Shown: positions 1 to 14,463, numbered from the stretch's first letter. The stretch: DNA of 64,000 bases from Mycobacteroides immunogenum (GCF_001605725.1 NZ_CP011530.1:1612001-1676000), one strand, 5' to 3'. The notes: generated by a model from the sequence alone, not told the origin. Numbers and translations are program-made.

Positions 1-1244
1 ACACTTCTCCGATCGAAAGTCGCACCCTCGAAGCAACTGCTTAGGGTGGCTGCCGAAGAAGTTCGTTCTAGGCCAATGTTTCAGCTCATCGGTAACCAGC
101 AGCTTGCAGTGGATCTGGTCCTTCACACAGTTGAGCACTCTCGCTCCGCAGACCACAAACGCGTCGTCATCGTGACGGGCGGGCCCGGCAGCGGGAAGAG
201 TGTGATTGCGCTCTCCCTTGTTGGCGAGCTGTCAAGGCGAGGGCGAACTGTACTGCACGCCACGGGTTCCCGTTCCTTTACGCAGACTCTAAGGCGTGTG
301 ACGGGGCAACGCGCCCCTCAGGTGCGGCAGATGTTCAAGTACTTCAACCAGTTCATCGATGCCGAGCGAAACGGGCTGGATGTTTTGATCTTGGATGAAG
401 CACACCGTATCCGCGAAACGTCTGCGAGTAGGTTCACCCGCGCTGAACACAGAACTGGGCGACCCCAGGTCGAAGAGCTGATTGCCGCGGCCCGAGTACC
501 GGTGTTTCTGCTCGACGAGCACCAGGTGGTGCGGCCCGGCGAAATGGGCACCGTCGCCCAGATTGAACACCATGCACGATCGCTCGGGTTGGATACACAG
601 CACATCCATCTCGGAGAACAGTTCAGGTGCGGCGGGAGCGAGGAGTACGTCGGCTGGGTTATGCGGCTATTGGGCCTCTCCGGGGAACCGCCCACCGTAT
701 GGCGTGACAACTCTAATTTCGTTGTGCGGATCGCCGAAACCCCCGAAGAGATGGAATTCCTCCTGACGCAGAAACTCAATGACCGGTATTCGGCACGTAT
801 GTCAGCCGGATACTGCTGCCGTGGAGCGACCCACGTAAAGACTCAACGCTAGTTCCCGACATCCAAATTGGCGGCTGGTCACGGCCGTGGAACAACAAGA
901 GCGACAGGAGAACAGGGACAGCGCCTCCCTCGATGCTTTGGGCCACAGAGGATGGTGGTTTCGATCAAGTCGGTTGCGTGTACACGGCGCAGGGATTCGA
1001 ATACGACTGGAGCGGAGTAATCATCGGCCCAGATCTTGTGTGGCGTAATGGTGGTTTTGTGACCAATCGTGCGGCGAATCGCGACCCAGAAATGAAGAGC
1101 TCAAAAAAGGTAAGCGATATCAGATTTGATGCATTGGTCCGCAATGTTTACAAGGTGTTGCTGACCAGAGGAATGATCGGCACGGTCATATATGCCACAG
1201 ATGCGGATACTCGTGCAGCGCTGCGAGCTTTGGTCGCCGCGTAG
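1..1244 (+). pseudogene. DUF2075 (SF1-helicase-like) ATPase, 5' cut by window edge and frameshifted
   Basis: The reading frame is open from base 1, so the gene begins upstream of the window; the GTG at 46 is probably an internal codon. The N-terminal part has a Walker A motif (GGPGSGKS, about bases 178-201), a Walker B-like LILDEAHR (about 388-411) and DEHQVVRPGE. The frame then runs to a stop at 850-852. The family's C-terminal part continues in another frame: WSDPRKDSTLVPDIQIGGW from 822, then VGCVYTAQGFEYDWSGVI and VYKVLLTRGMIG, ending at 1244. Inserting one G after base 818 turns TACTGCTGCCGTGG into codons for the family-typical GYCWPW and restores one frame. This is therefore a one-base deletion, or a sequencing error, in a DUF2075 protein. 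Such ATPases often sit in defence or nuclease contexts, but the N-terminal partner domain is outside the window. Confidence 0.85.
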
Positions 1245-1279
1245 CCTCTGAGAATCTGCGCGCCCACCGCCGCCGCGCC

Positions 1280-1285
1280 TAGACT
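1280..1285 (+). promoter_or_regulatory. Candidate -10 element for a leaderless FAAL transcript
   Basis: TAGACT fits the mycobacterial TANNNT -10 pattern. It ends 7 bases before the GTG at 1293, which has no purine-rich ribosome binding site. This layout is typical of leaderless mycobacterial mRNAs that start at the initiation codon. Confidence 0.45.
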
Positions 1286-1292
1286 TGAAAAT

Positions 1293-3086
1293 GTGGTTCG
1301 CAGTGACGGTTTGCTTGATATCGACGATTGTCTGAATGCCGACGGAAACATCGAGCTGCCGCCCGGCACCACGCTGATATCCCTCATCGAGCGGAACATC
1401 AGGAATGTCGGCGACACCGTCGCCTACCGGTACCTGGACTTCACCACCTCAGAAGAGGGCAGCCGCGTCGAGCTCACCTGGTCGCAGCTCGGCATCCGGC
1501 TCAAGGCCGTCGCCGCGCAACTGCAACGCCACATCAGGCGCGGCGAGCGGGTGGCCATCCTGGCGCCACAGGGTCTGGACTACATCGTCGGCTTCTTCTC
1601 GGCGATCAAGGCCGGTGCCATCGCGGTGCCGCTCTTCGCTCCCGAGCTTCCCGGACACGCCGAACGGTTGGATACCGCGCTGACGGACTGCACACCCACG
1701 GTGGTGCTGACCACCGCAGCCGCCCGGGCCACCGTCGAGGATTTTCTCAGCGGTCGGGCGGAGGCGCCGCGCGTGCTGGTTATCGACGAGATTCCCGACG
1801 GCGCGGGGGAGACGTTTGAGTACGTTCACCTGGTTGACGACGACGTCTCGCATCTGCAGTACACCTCGGGTGCCACCCGCCCGCCGGTGGGCGTGGAAAT
1901 CACGCATCGGGCGGTCGGCGTGAATCTGACACAGATGATTCTGTCCATCGATCTGCTGGACCGAAACACACACGGCTGCAGTTGGTTACCGCTGTACCAC
2001 GACATGGGTCTGTCGATGATCGGCTTCCCGACCGTCTACGGCGGCCACTCCACCCTGATGTCGCCGACGGCTTTCATCCGCCGCCCGCAGCGCTGGATCA
2101 CGGCGCTTTCCGACGGATGCAAGGAAGGTCGGGTGATCACCGCGGCGCCGAACTTCGCCTACGACTACACCGCACAACGTGGCGTGCCCAAGGACGGTGC
2201 CGACATCGACCTGGGCCAGGTGGTGATGATCATCGGGTCCGAACCGGTCAGTATCGACGCTATCCGAAACTTCGAAAAGGCCTTCGCGCCCTTCGGTTTA
2301 CCGTCGACGGCCTTCAAACCGTCCTACGGCATCGCCGAGGCGACGCTGTTCATCGCGAATATCGCCCCGGACGCCGAACCCTCGGTCGTGTACCTCGATC
2401 GTGCTCAGCTCGCCGAAGGCCGGGCGGTGTCAACCACTCCCGATGCGGCCAATGCCAGCATCCACGTTTCCTGTGGTCAGCTGGCCCGCAGTCTGCATGG
2501 CGTGATCGTCGACCCCGGCACCGCCGATGAGCTTCCGGACAGTCACGTCGGCGAAATCTGGTTGCAGGGCAACAACGTTGGTCGCGGATACTGGGGGCTC
2601 CCGGAGGACACCGAGCGGGTCTTTCATGCCCGGCTCGGCGCGCCACAACCGAACGGCCATGCCGTCAAGGCCGATGGTCAGGGCGATTGGCTGCGCACGG
2701 GTGACATGGGCTTCTACCTTGACGGCGAGTTGTATGTCACCGGCCGCCTCGCCGACCACCTCGTGCTCGACGGCAGGAGCCACTACCCGCAGGACATCGA
2801 GACCACCGTCGCCGATGCCTCGCCGATCGTCCGGCGCGGATACGTGACGGCGTTCACGGTGCCCAGCGGTCTGGTCGTCGTCGCCGAGCGCGCGTCCCGT
2901 ACGGCCAAGGCCGACCCCCAAGAGGCCATCGACGCGATTCGTGCCGCGATCGGCTCCGAGTACGGCCTGGAAGCTCGCGACGTGCAGCTCTTGCCCGCGG
3001 GCGCCATCCCACGCACCACCAGCGGAAAACTGGCGCGACGGGCCTGTCGCCGCCAGTACCTGGACGGCACGCTGGGCGTCCACTGA
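1293..3086 (+). CDS. Long-chain fatty-acyl-AMP ligase (FAAL, FadD family)
   Basis: A 597-residue ANL-superfamily enzyme. The adenylation core motif is YTSGATRPPVGVEITH (about residues 190-205), a form seen in mycobacterial FAALs such as FadD26/28/23. It is followed by SWLPLYHDMGL and, in the C-terminal subdomain, LRTGDMGFYLDGELYVTGRL. FAALs activate fatty acids to acyl-adenylates and pass them to an acyl carrier protein or polyketide synthase rather than to CoA. No PKS, NRPS, acyl carrier protein or lipid exporter lies beside it, so the acceptor is unknown. The GTG start at 1293 is chosen because a -10 element lies just upstream. The gene is complete and codon use looks normal. The FAAL call is firm; the lipid product is not known. 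Confidence 0.9.
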   Translation: MVRSDGLLDIDDCLNADGNIELPPGTTLISLIERNIRNVGDTVAYRYLDFTTSEEGSRVELTWSQLGIRLKAVAAQLQRHIRRGERVAILAPQGLDYIVGFFSAIKAGAIAVPLFAPELPGHAERLDTALTDCTPTVVLTTAAARATVEDFLSGRAEAPRVLVIDEIPDGAGETFEYVHLVDDDVSHLQYTSGATRPPVGVEITHRAVGVNLTQMILSIDLLDRNTHGCSWLPLYHDMGLSMIGFPTVYGGHSTLMSPTAFIRRPQRWITALSDGCKEGRVITAAPNFAYDYTAQRGVPKDGADIDLGQVVMIIGSEPVSIDAIRNFEKAFAPFGLPSTAFKPSYGIAEATLFIANIAPDAEPSVVYLDRAQLAEGRAVSTTPDAANASIHVSCGQLARSLHGVIVDPGTADELPDSHVGEIWLQGNNVGRGYWGLPEDTERVFHARLGAPQPNGHAVKADGQGDWLRTGDMGFYLDGELYVTGRLADHLVLDGRSHYPQDIETTVADASPIVRRGYVTAFTVPSGLVVVAERASRTAKADPQEAIDAIRAAIGSEYGLEARDVQLLPAGAIPRTTSGKLARRACRRQYLDGTLGVH

Positions 3087-3233
3087 GATCTCAGCTAACC
3101 CATTTGCCTCATTTGTCCCATGTCAGCGAGCCCATTCGCCACGCCCGCGTCAGACCGGTAGGTTTTCCGGGCCAGTGGCTATGACGGCTGCACGGCCGGG
3201 GACAAGCCGCGAGCAATGTGATGGAGGTGTGCG

Positions 3234-8765
<5,532 letters not shown>

Positions 8766-8774
8766 CGACCCGCC

Positions 8775-9560
8775 CTACCTACCCAGGAATTCGGCGGTAG
8801 TGCGGGAAAGGAATGCCTGTACACCCAGCGCGGCGTCCTCGGTGGTGAACAGCTCCCGCACGGTGGGAACCAGCTGCTCCTCGGCGGCAGCGTCGCCCTG
8901 GCGCACGGCCAGTCTGGCATTGCGCAGGGTGGCCTGCACACCCAATGGCGCCTGGCGGGCGATCGTTTGGGCAAGGGCTATCGCCCTGTCGACATGCTCA
9001 CCGGCCGGCACGATCTCCTGCACGATCCCGATGCGGTGGGCCTCGGTGGCGTCGAAGGTATCGGCCGTCAGCATCCACCGCATCGCATTGCCCCAACCGG
9101 CGGTACGTGGGAAACGAATGGTGGCTCCGCCGAACGGGTATATGCCACGGTTGATTTCGAGCTGAGCGAAGGTGGCGGTCTCGTCGGCGATGACGATGTC
9201 CGCGGCGAGCGCCAGTTCGATGCCGAGCGTCAGCACCTTGCCGTGCACGGCGGCGAGCAGCGGCTTGGAGAGCTGTCGTCCGTCGACCTGCCACGGATTG
9301 ATTCCGCCCTCGGGAGTCAGTGACGCGCCACCCTGAATCTCCGCGGCCACGCTGGCCAGGTCAAGGCCGGCGGTGAACATGGTGCCCTCGCCGTACAGCA
9401 CGGCGGCCCGCAGCTCGGCGTCGGCCTCGTATTCACCAAGCGCCAACGCGAGCTCCTGGAGCATCGTCTTGTCGAACGCGTTGCGCTTGGCGGGCCGATT
9501 CAGGCCGATAACCAGGACATATCCGTCGCGGCGAATGTTCAGGGTTTCGTAGTCAGACAT
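8775..9560 (-). CDS. Enoyl-CoA hydratase/isomerase (crotonase) family protein
   Basis: A 261-residue single-domain crotonase. The oxyanion-hole segments are present: RPAKRNAFDKTM with GEGTMFTAGLDL (first), and LLAAVHGKVLTLGIELALAAD (second, although the usual GGG/GGA there is replaced by LTLG). The catalytic Glu region reads TFAQLEINRGIYPFGGAT. Substrate cannot be told from sequence; the family acts on 2-enoyl-CoA or related acyl-CoA thioesters. It is transcribed divergently from the TetR gene at 9634, and the shared 73-base spacer holds an inverted repeat, so that TetR probably controls it. It meets jetC tail to tail with only 9 bases between them. Confidence 0.85.
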   Translation of the reverse strand: MSDYETLNIRRDGYVLVIGLNRPAKRNAFDKTMLQELALALGEYEADAELRAAVLYGEGTMFTAGLDLASVAAEIQGGASLTPEGGINPWQVDGRQLSKPLLAAVHGKVLTLGIELALAADIVIADETATFAQLEINRGIYPFGGATIRFPRTAGWGNAMRWMLTADTFDATEAHRIGIVQEIVPAGEHVDRAIALAQTIARQAPLGVQATLRNARLAVRQGDAAAEEQLVPTVRELFTTEDAALGVQAFLSRTTAEFLGR

Positions 9561-9585
9561 TGACTTCTCCGGGTCGGTAGCGGAT

Positions 9586-9605
9586 TATGTAGAGCATCAT
9601 ACATA
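9586..9605. promoter_or_regulatory. Candidate TetR operator between crotonase and TetR genes
   Basis: TATGTA and TACATA form a perfect inverted repeat separated by 8 bases, centred in the divergent spacer. Position and length fit a TetR-family operator controlling both directions. Confidence 0.55.
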
Positions 9606-9633
9606 GGCTCCAATCCCTCGGGAAGGACGACGA

Positions 9634-10206
9634 TTGAGCACCCCGCGTGAACGAATGGTGGCTTCGGCGGCCCTGCTGATCCGCGAGCGAGGTGCCCACG
9701 CCACGGCGATTTCCGATGTCCTCGAGCACAGTGGCGCACCTCGAGGTTCGGCGTACCACTACTTTCCGGGCGGGCGTACCCAATTGCTGGGCGAGGCGGT
9801 GGATCTGGCCGGGGACTACATCGCGGGCATGATCGACGCCCAGCCCGCCGCGGTGGAGGCTCTCGATACCCTGGTCCTGTCTTATCGGAAACAATTGATG
9901 CGGAGCGACTTCCGGGCAGGATGCCCGGTGGTGGCGGTCGCCGTCGAGGCCGGCGACCCGGAGAGCCCGGCCAGTAACCAGAAGCTGATCGAACGCTCGG
10001 CGGCCGTGTTCCGGCGCTGGATCGACCTCATCGCCGACAAGTTGGTGGCTGCCGGGGTGGCTCGTGCGCGCGCCGACGAGCTGGCGATGTTGATGACAAC
10101 TTCCCTGGAGGGGGCCATCATCATCGCGCGATCGACCCGGGACATCACACCAATCGATGTGGTGCATAAGCAGTTACGCATTTTGATCGAGGAGGCCGGA
10201 TCATGA
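9634..10206 (+). CDS. TetR-family repressor, LmrA/YxaF-like
   Basis: A 190-residue regulator. The N-terminal helix-turn-helix is at about residues 10-50 (RMVASAALLIRERGAHATAI, then GAPRGSAYHYFPGGRTQLLGEAV). The C-terminal ligand domain resembles LmrA/YxaF repressors (FRAGCPVVAVAVEAGDP, then SLEGAIIIARSTRD). It starts at TTG 9634 in this reading, weakly preceded by GGAAGGACGA. It overlaps the following molybdopterin oxidoreductase by 4 bases (ATGA), so the two are co-translated, and it faces the crotonase across a palindrome. It probably represses itself, the oxidoreductase and the crotonase, with an unknown effector. Confidence 0.85.
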   Translation: MSTPRERMVASAALLIRERGAHATAISDVLEHSGAPRGSAYHYFPGGRTQLLGEAVDLAGDYIAGMIDAQPAAVEALDTLVLSYRKQLMRSDFRAGCPVVAVAVEAGDPESPASNQKLIERSAAVFRRWIDLIADKLVAAGVARARADELAMLMTTSLEGAIIIARSTRDITPIDVVHKQLRILIEEAGS

Positions 10207-12434
10207 CCACGGAATGGTTGCCCACCGCCTGCATCCTGTGTGAATGCAACTGCGGCATCGTGGTGCAGACGCAGGGCCGCACCCTCGCGAAGATCCGCGG
10301 AGACAAGGATCACCCGGGCTCCAAGGGGTACACGTGCAATAAGGCATTGCGTCTGGATCACTACCAGAACAATGCGAACCGGCTGACCTCGCCGATGCGG
10401 CGCCGTCCCGACGGCTCCTATGAGGAAATCGATTGGGACACCGCGATCGTGGAGATCGCCGAGGGGTTCAAGCACATCCGGGACAGCTATGGCGGAGACA
10501 AGATCTTCTACTACGGCGGGGGTGGTCAGGGTAATCACCTCGGTGGGGCCTACAGCGGCGCTTTCCTGAAAGCCATCGGGTCCAAGTACCGTTCCAATGC
10601 GCTCGCTCAGGAGAAAACGGGGGAGGCCTGGATCGACAAGAACCTGTACGGCGGGCATACCCGCGGCGAGTTCGAGTACGCCGAGGTGTCGGTGTTCGTC
10701 GGGAAGAACCCGTGGATGTCACAGAGCTTTCCGCGTGCTCGCGTCGTGCTCAACGAGATCGCCAAGGATCCGCAGCGCTCGATGATCGTCATCGACCCGG
10801 TGATCACCGACACCGCCAAGATGGCGGACTTTCACCTGCGCGTGCGCCCTGGTGCCGATGCCTGGTGCCTTGCGGCACTGGCGGCGGTGCTGGTGCAGGA
10901 AAATCTCTGTGATGAAGCATTTCTCGCCGACCATGTCACCGGCACCGAGGAGGTTCGGGAGGTGCTGCGCACGGTCCCGATCGGGGACTACGCGCAACGC
11001 TGCGGTGTCGAGGAAGAGCTCATCCGGCGAGCCGCCCGTAGGATCGCCGCGGCGGAGAGCGTAGCGGTCTTCGAGGATCTCGGGATTCAACAGGCGCCGA
11101 ACAGCACATTGAGCTCGTACCTGAACAAGATGCTGTGGATTCTCACCGGGAACTTCGCCAAACGGGGCGGGCAGCATCTGCATTCGTGGATGGCCCCACT
11201 CATGGGTGGGTTCTTCGGCACCACCCCGGTGACCGGATCCCGCATCATCGGCGGCTTGGTGCCCTCCAACGTCATCCCGGACGAGATTCTCACCGATCAC
11301 CCGGAACGCTTCCGCGCGATGATCGTCGAGAGCAGCAATCCCGCGCATTCCCTGGCTGATTCGGCGCGATGCAAGGAGGCGTTCGGAGCCCTGGAGCTGC
11401 TTGTGGTCGTCGACGTGGCGATGACGGAGACCGCGCGGCTTGCGCACTATGTGCTGCCTGCCGCTACCCAGTTCGAGAAGGTGGAGGCCACCTTCTTCAA
11501 TCTTGAATTCCCGCACAACACCTTTCAGCTGCGTCACCCGCTGTTCGAACCCGAGCCGGGAACCCTGCCCGAACCCGAGATCTGGGCGCGATTGGTCAGG
11601 GCACTGGGAGTGGTCGACGATAAGGATCTGCAGCCGCTGCGCGAAGCCGCCGCGCAGGGGCGGGATGCCTACCTACAGGCATTCTTCGCAGTGCTTGCCA
11701 ATCCGGTACTCGGCGCCCTGGCTCCCTACGTCCTCTACGAGACCCTCGGCCCGACGCTTCCCCAGGGGTTGGAGGGCGCCGCCGCGCTGTGGGGTTTGGC
11801 GCAGAAGGCGATGATGACCTACCCGCAGGCGGTGGCTCGGGCGGGACATCCCGACGGCAACGCGCTGTTCGACGCCATCCTGAACAGCCCATCCGGCGTG
11901 ACCTTCACCGTCCACGACTACGAGGACGACTTCGCCTTGATCACGCATGCGGACCGCAAGATCGCACTCGCGATTCCCGAAATGCTGGACGAGATAAGGG
12001 GACTGGTGTCGCGCCCGGCGCAGCTGACGACTCCGGAGTTTCCGATCGTGCTGTCCGCGGGAGAACGGCGGGCGTACACCGCCAACGACATTCTGCGTGA
12101 CCCGTCCTGGCGTAAGCGTGATCAGCAGGGGGCGCTGCGAATCAGCCCGGAGGATGCTCAGCGTCTTGGTATCGCCGATGGTGACCGGGTCCGCATTGCT
12201 ACAGCAGCCGGCGCCGCCGAGGCCACGGTGGAGATCAGCGACATGATGCAGCCCGGCCACGCCTCACTGCCCAACGGGTTCGGCCTCGACTACACCGACG
12301 AGTCCGGGGAAACGCACACGCCCGGCGTGGCACCGAATGCCCTCACCTCCACCGCCTGGCGTGACGAATACGCCGGAACCCCTTGGCATAAGCACGTCCC
12401 CGCTCGGCTGGAAGCACTGACCGCGGCCATCTAA
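10203..12434 (+). CDS. Molybdopterin-dependent oxidoreductase with N-terminal [4Fe-4S] site
   Basis: A 743-residue member of the DMSO reductase/formate dehydrogenase superfamily. The N-terminal cluster ligands are Cys10, Cys13, Cys17 (CILCECNC) and Cys45 (KGYTC). The body has the bis-MGD-binding pattern: VFVGKNPWMSQSFPRAR, IVIDPVITDTAKMADFHLRVRPGADAW-type sequence, then GNFAKRGGQHLHSW. A C-terminal molydop-binding domain follows (LSAGERRAYTANDILRDPSW, then ISPEDAQRLGIADGDRVRI). No Tat signal is visible, so it is probably cytoplasmic. No electron-transfer subunit lies next to it. It is coupled to the upstream TetR. The substrate is unknown. It ends 4 bases inside the convergent monooxygenase gene. 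Confidence 0.88.
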   Translation: MTTEWLPTACILCECNCGIVVQTQGRTLAKIRGDKDHPGSKGYTCNKALRLDHYQNNANRLTSPMRRRPDGSYEEIDWDTAIVEIAEGFKHIRDSYGGDKIFYYGGGGQGNHLGGAYSGAFLKAIGSKYRSNALAQEKTGEAWIDKNLYGGHTRGEFEYAEVSVFVGKNPWMSQSFPRARVVLNEIAKDPQRSMIVIDPVITDTAKMADFHLRVRPGADAWCLAALAAVLVQENLCDEAFLADHVTGTEEVREVLRTVPIGDYAQRCGVEEELIRRAARRIAAAESVAVFEDLGIQQAPNSTLSSYLNKMLWILTGNFAKRGGQHLHSWMAPLMGGFFGTTPVTGSRIIGGLVPSNVIPDEILTDHPERFRAMIVESSNPAHSLADSARCKEAFGALELLVVVDVAMTETARLAHYVLPAATQFEKVEATFFNLEFPHNTFQLRHPLFEPEPGTLPEPEIWARLVRALGVVDDKDLQPLREAAAQGRDAYLQAFFAVLANPVLGALAPYVLYETLGPTLPQGLEGAAALWGLAQKAMMTYPQAVARAGHPDGNALFDAILNSPSGVTFTVHDYEDDFALITHADRKIALAIPEMLDEIRGLVSRPAQLTTPEFPIVLSAGERRAYTANDILRDPSWRKRDQQGALRISPEDAQRLGIADGDRVRIATAAGAAEATVEISDMMQPGHASLPNGFGLDYTDESGETHTPGVAPNALTSTAWRDEYAGTPWHKHVPARLEALTAAI

Positions 12435-13858
12435 CGCACCCGGGTGAGATACTCACGCACCGTGCGTTCGGACTCGGTGATGACACCGATGTACCCGTCC
12501 GGGCGCACCAGCGCCAGTGTCGATTCAGCGACGTCGTAGTCGGGTGATGGTGCCAGCTGCTGGACGCGTACACCGGCGATGTCGGGCGTCCTGTCGCCGA
12601 ATGTCAACAGGGTGAAATGTGTGCCCCGCAAGACGTCAAACAGGCGCGCCCCTGCGTGCAGTGCGGCGTCGGGCGCCCGGTCACCGGCCTGGAGTCCTCC
12701 GGGCGAGGAGCGATCGTCGATGGACAATGAGCTCTCGCGATAGCTGATGTCCAGCTGATGCAGTTGTGGTGCAGGGCCATTCGAGGGTGCGAAGTTCCGG
12801 TGATGCAGCTCGGTGCTCATTCCGAGCACCGCTGCCGCCACGGGCATCCGTTCCTCTTCGTAGCTGTTCAACAGCTCGTCGGGGGCGCCCGAGATGACGG
12901 CCGCCAGCTTCCACCCCAAGTTGTAGGCATCTTGGACGCTGGTATTCAGACCCTGTCCGCCCGCCGAGGAATGCACGTGCGCTGCGTCGCCGGCCAGGAT
13001 CACGCGGCCCACCCGAAATCTGTCCACCATCCGTACGTTGACGCGATACAGAGATATCCACCGTAGATCCCGCAGCAGAATGTCTTCGCGACCGGAGCGA
13101 TCGACGAGCAGCTTCTGCACCGCTTCCAGGGTCAGCGCAGGTACGTCCTCGCGGTCCATGTTCGCGACGAATTGATAATGGTCGCTGCCCGGAAGATTCC
13201 ATAGCGAAAAGCGTTCCGACACCTGGCCGCCGCGCGTCAGAACGTGACAGCATGTGCCTGCCAGGCCGTCAGCCCGAACGTCGCCGATCAACGTTCGTTC
13301 ACTCTCGAAGGTGTCCCCGGCGAAACCGACGCCAAGAACCTTGCGGATCGTGCTGCGGCCGCCGTCCGTGCCGACCAGGTAGGCGGCCCGGATCTTTTCG
13401 GCGTGCCCGGCGCGTGACACCGAGACGGTCACTCCGCCCGTATCTTGGGAGAAGTCGACTACTTCACAGCCGAATTCCACCTCACCGCCCAGCTGACGCA
13501 ATCTGCTCGACAGGATCTCATCGGTACGCCATTGCGGCACCAACCAAAATCCCGGGTACGGGATGCCCGGGCCCGACGGGATTTCGGTGCCCAGCATCTC
13601 CAAAAGAGTTCGCTCGGACACTATTTCGTGGCCCGCGTAGATACGGAAGGGCGGCATCGGCATGCCTCCGCTCCTGATCGCCGCGGCGACGCCGAGATCG
13701 TCGAATATCTCCTGGGTGCGTGGGGACAGCCCCTTGCCACGCGAGCCGGGAAATAATCCGGGCGCCTTGTCCAGTACCCGGCACGGTATGCCGCGCCGCG
13801 CCAATTCGCAGGCCAGTGTCAAACCAGTGGGGCCTGCCCCGGCGATCACGACGGTCAT
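12431..13858 (-). CDS. tetX: FAD-dependent aromatic-type monooxygenase, probable tetracycline-inactivating enzyme (MabTetX-like)
   Basis: A 475-residue class A flavoprotein monooxygenase. Diagnostic motifs are GAGPTGL near the N terminus (FAD ADP-binding), YLVGTDGGRS (DG motif) and RVILAGDAAHVHSSAGGQGLN (GD motif). A thioredoxin-like C-terminal region follows (RLFDVLRGTHFTLLTFGDR). Class A enzymes hydroxylate aromatic drugs or metabolites using NAD(P)H and O2. The gene overlaps a TetR gene by 4 bases (ATGA), the arrangement I recall for the M. abscessus MabTetRx/MabTetX pair (MAB_1497c/MAB_1496c), which gives intrinsic tetracycline resistance. The drug-specific call therefore rests on gene order and organism. 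From sequence alone it could also be a rifampicin-type or catabolic hydroxylase. Confidence 0.78.
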   Translation of the reverse strand: MTVVIAGAGPTGLTLACELARRGIPCRVLDKAPGLFPGSRGKGLSPRTQEIFDDLGVAAAIRSGGMPMPPFRIYAGHEIVSERTLLEMLGTEIPSGPGIPYPGFWLVPQWRTDEILSSRLRQLGGEVEFGCEVVDFSQDTGGVTVSVSRAGHAEKIRAAYLVGTDGGRSTIRKVLGVGFAGDTFESERTLIGDVRADGLAGTCCHVLTRGGQVSERFSLWNLPGSDHYQFVANMDREDVPALTLEAVQKLLVDRSGREDILLRDLRWISLYRVNVRMVDRFRVGRVILAGDAAHVHSSAGGQGLNTSVQDAYNLGWKLAAVISGAPDELLNSYEEERMPVAAAVLGMSTELHHRNFAPSNGPAPQLHQLDISYRESSLSIDDRSSPGGLQAGDRAPDAALHAGARLFDVLRGTHFTLLTFGDRTPDIAGVRVQQLAPSPDYDVAESTLALVRPDGYIGVITESERTVREYLTRVR

Positions 13859-14427
13859 CGAGTCTCACTCCGGATGAGGACGAGCAGGACGTCGTCGACC
13901 AGTCGGGTGACAAACGCATCATCAACGGGCTCGCCCAGGGTGAGCCGATGGGTGAGCATTGCCTCGGCGACATCGTGAATGAGCTCGCGGTCGACATTGG
14001 CAGACACCTCGCCCCGGGAGATGGCCAGCGACAGCGGAACATCGAACGGGGACAGGCTTGTATCGGTGAGATGGCGACGGATCGCCTCGGTCAGGGCGGC
14101 GTCGTGCTCCATCGCGCGGAGCAGATCCGAGTAGAGGGTTGGCGGGACCGCCTCTGCCTTGCGGCGCAGCGTGCTCAATGTCGCGATGAGGTCTGTGCGC
14201 AGTGTTCCGGTATCAGGGATGTCGTCGTTGAAGCTCGCGTCATGGGCATCCAAGGTCGCCTTGATCAATTCGGCCTTGTTGCCCCACCGGCGATAGATCG
14301 TGGTCTTGCTTGCGTGTGCTTGTGCTGCAACGGAATCCATGGAGAATCGGTCATACCCGTCCCGTATCAGCACCTGTAGTGCGGCGTCGAGTATTGCGGC
14401 GCTGCGTGCCGCCCCTCGGGGAATCAT
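13855..14427 (-). CDS. TetR-family repressor of the tetX-like gene (MabTetRx-like)
   Basis: A 190-residue TetR protein beginning IPRGAARSAAILDAALQVLI after the Met. The helix-turn-helix is SMDSVAAQAHASKTTIYRRW. The ATG at 14427 is preferred over an in-frame ATG at 14454 for two reasons: the longer form would place nine codons inside the palindromic operator, and the family normally starts close to this point. There is no Shine-Dalgarno sequence before 14427, but TACACT lies 7 bases upstream, so the mRNA is probably leaderless. It co-transcribes with the monooxygenase through a 4-base overlap. Tetracycline as inducer is inferred from the M. abscessus literature. Confidence 0.8.
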   Translation of the reverse strand: MIPRGAARSAAILDAALQVLIRDGYDRFSMDSVAAQAHASKTTIYRRWGNKAELIKATLDAHDASFNDDIPDTGTLRTDLIATLSTLRRKAEAVPPTLYSDLLRAMEHDAALTEAIRRHLTDTSLSPFDVPLSLAISRGEVSANVDRELIHDVAEAMLTHRLTLGEPVDDAFVTRLVDDVLLVLIRSETR

Positions 14428-14463
14428 GATATTAAGTGTACGCAAAACGTACACTTAATATCA
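14427..14463. promoter_or_regulatory. 37-bp operator palindrome of the tetX-like operon
   Basis: Two perfect 16-base arms (left TGATATTAAGTGTACG, right its exact reverse complement) flank the spacer CAAAA. The element holds the first base of the TetR start codon, its likely -10 region and the stop codon of the upstream GntR gene. A bound repressor would cover the promoter completely. Confidence 0.8.

Noticed and set aside
14428..14454. Nine extra N-terminal codons for the tetR of the tetX operon
   Set aside because: They would lie inside the palindromic operator and do not resemble TetR N termini; the ATG at 14427 fits the family better.
14429..14461. The tetR palindrome as an intrinsic terminator for gntR
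   Set aside because: The stem is AT-rich with no following T-tract, and its position over the tetR promoter suits an operator much better; a minor terminating effect is not excluded.
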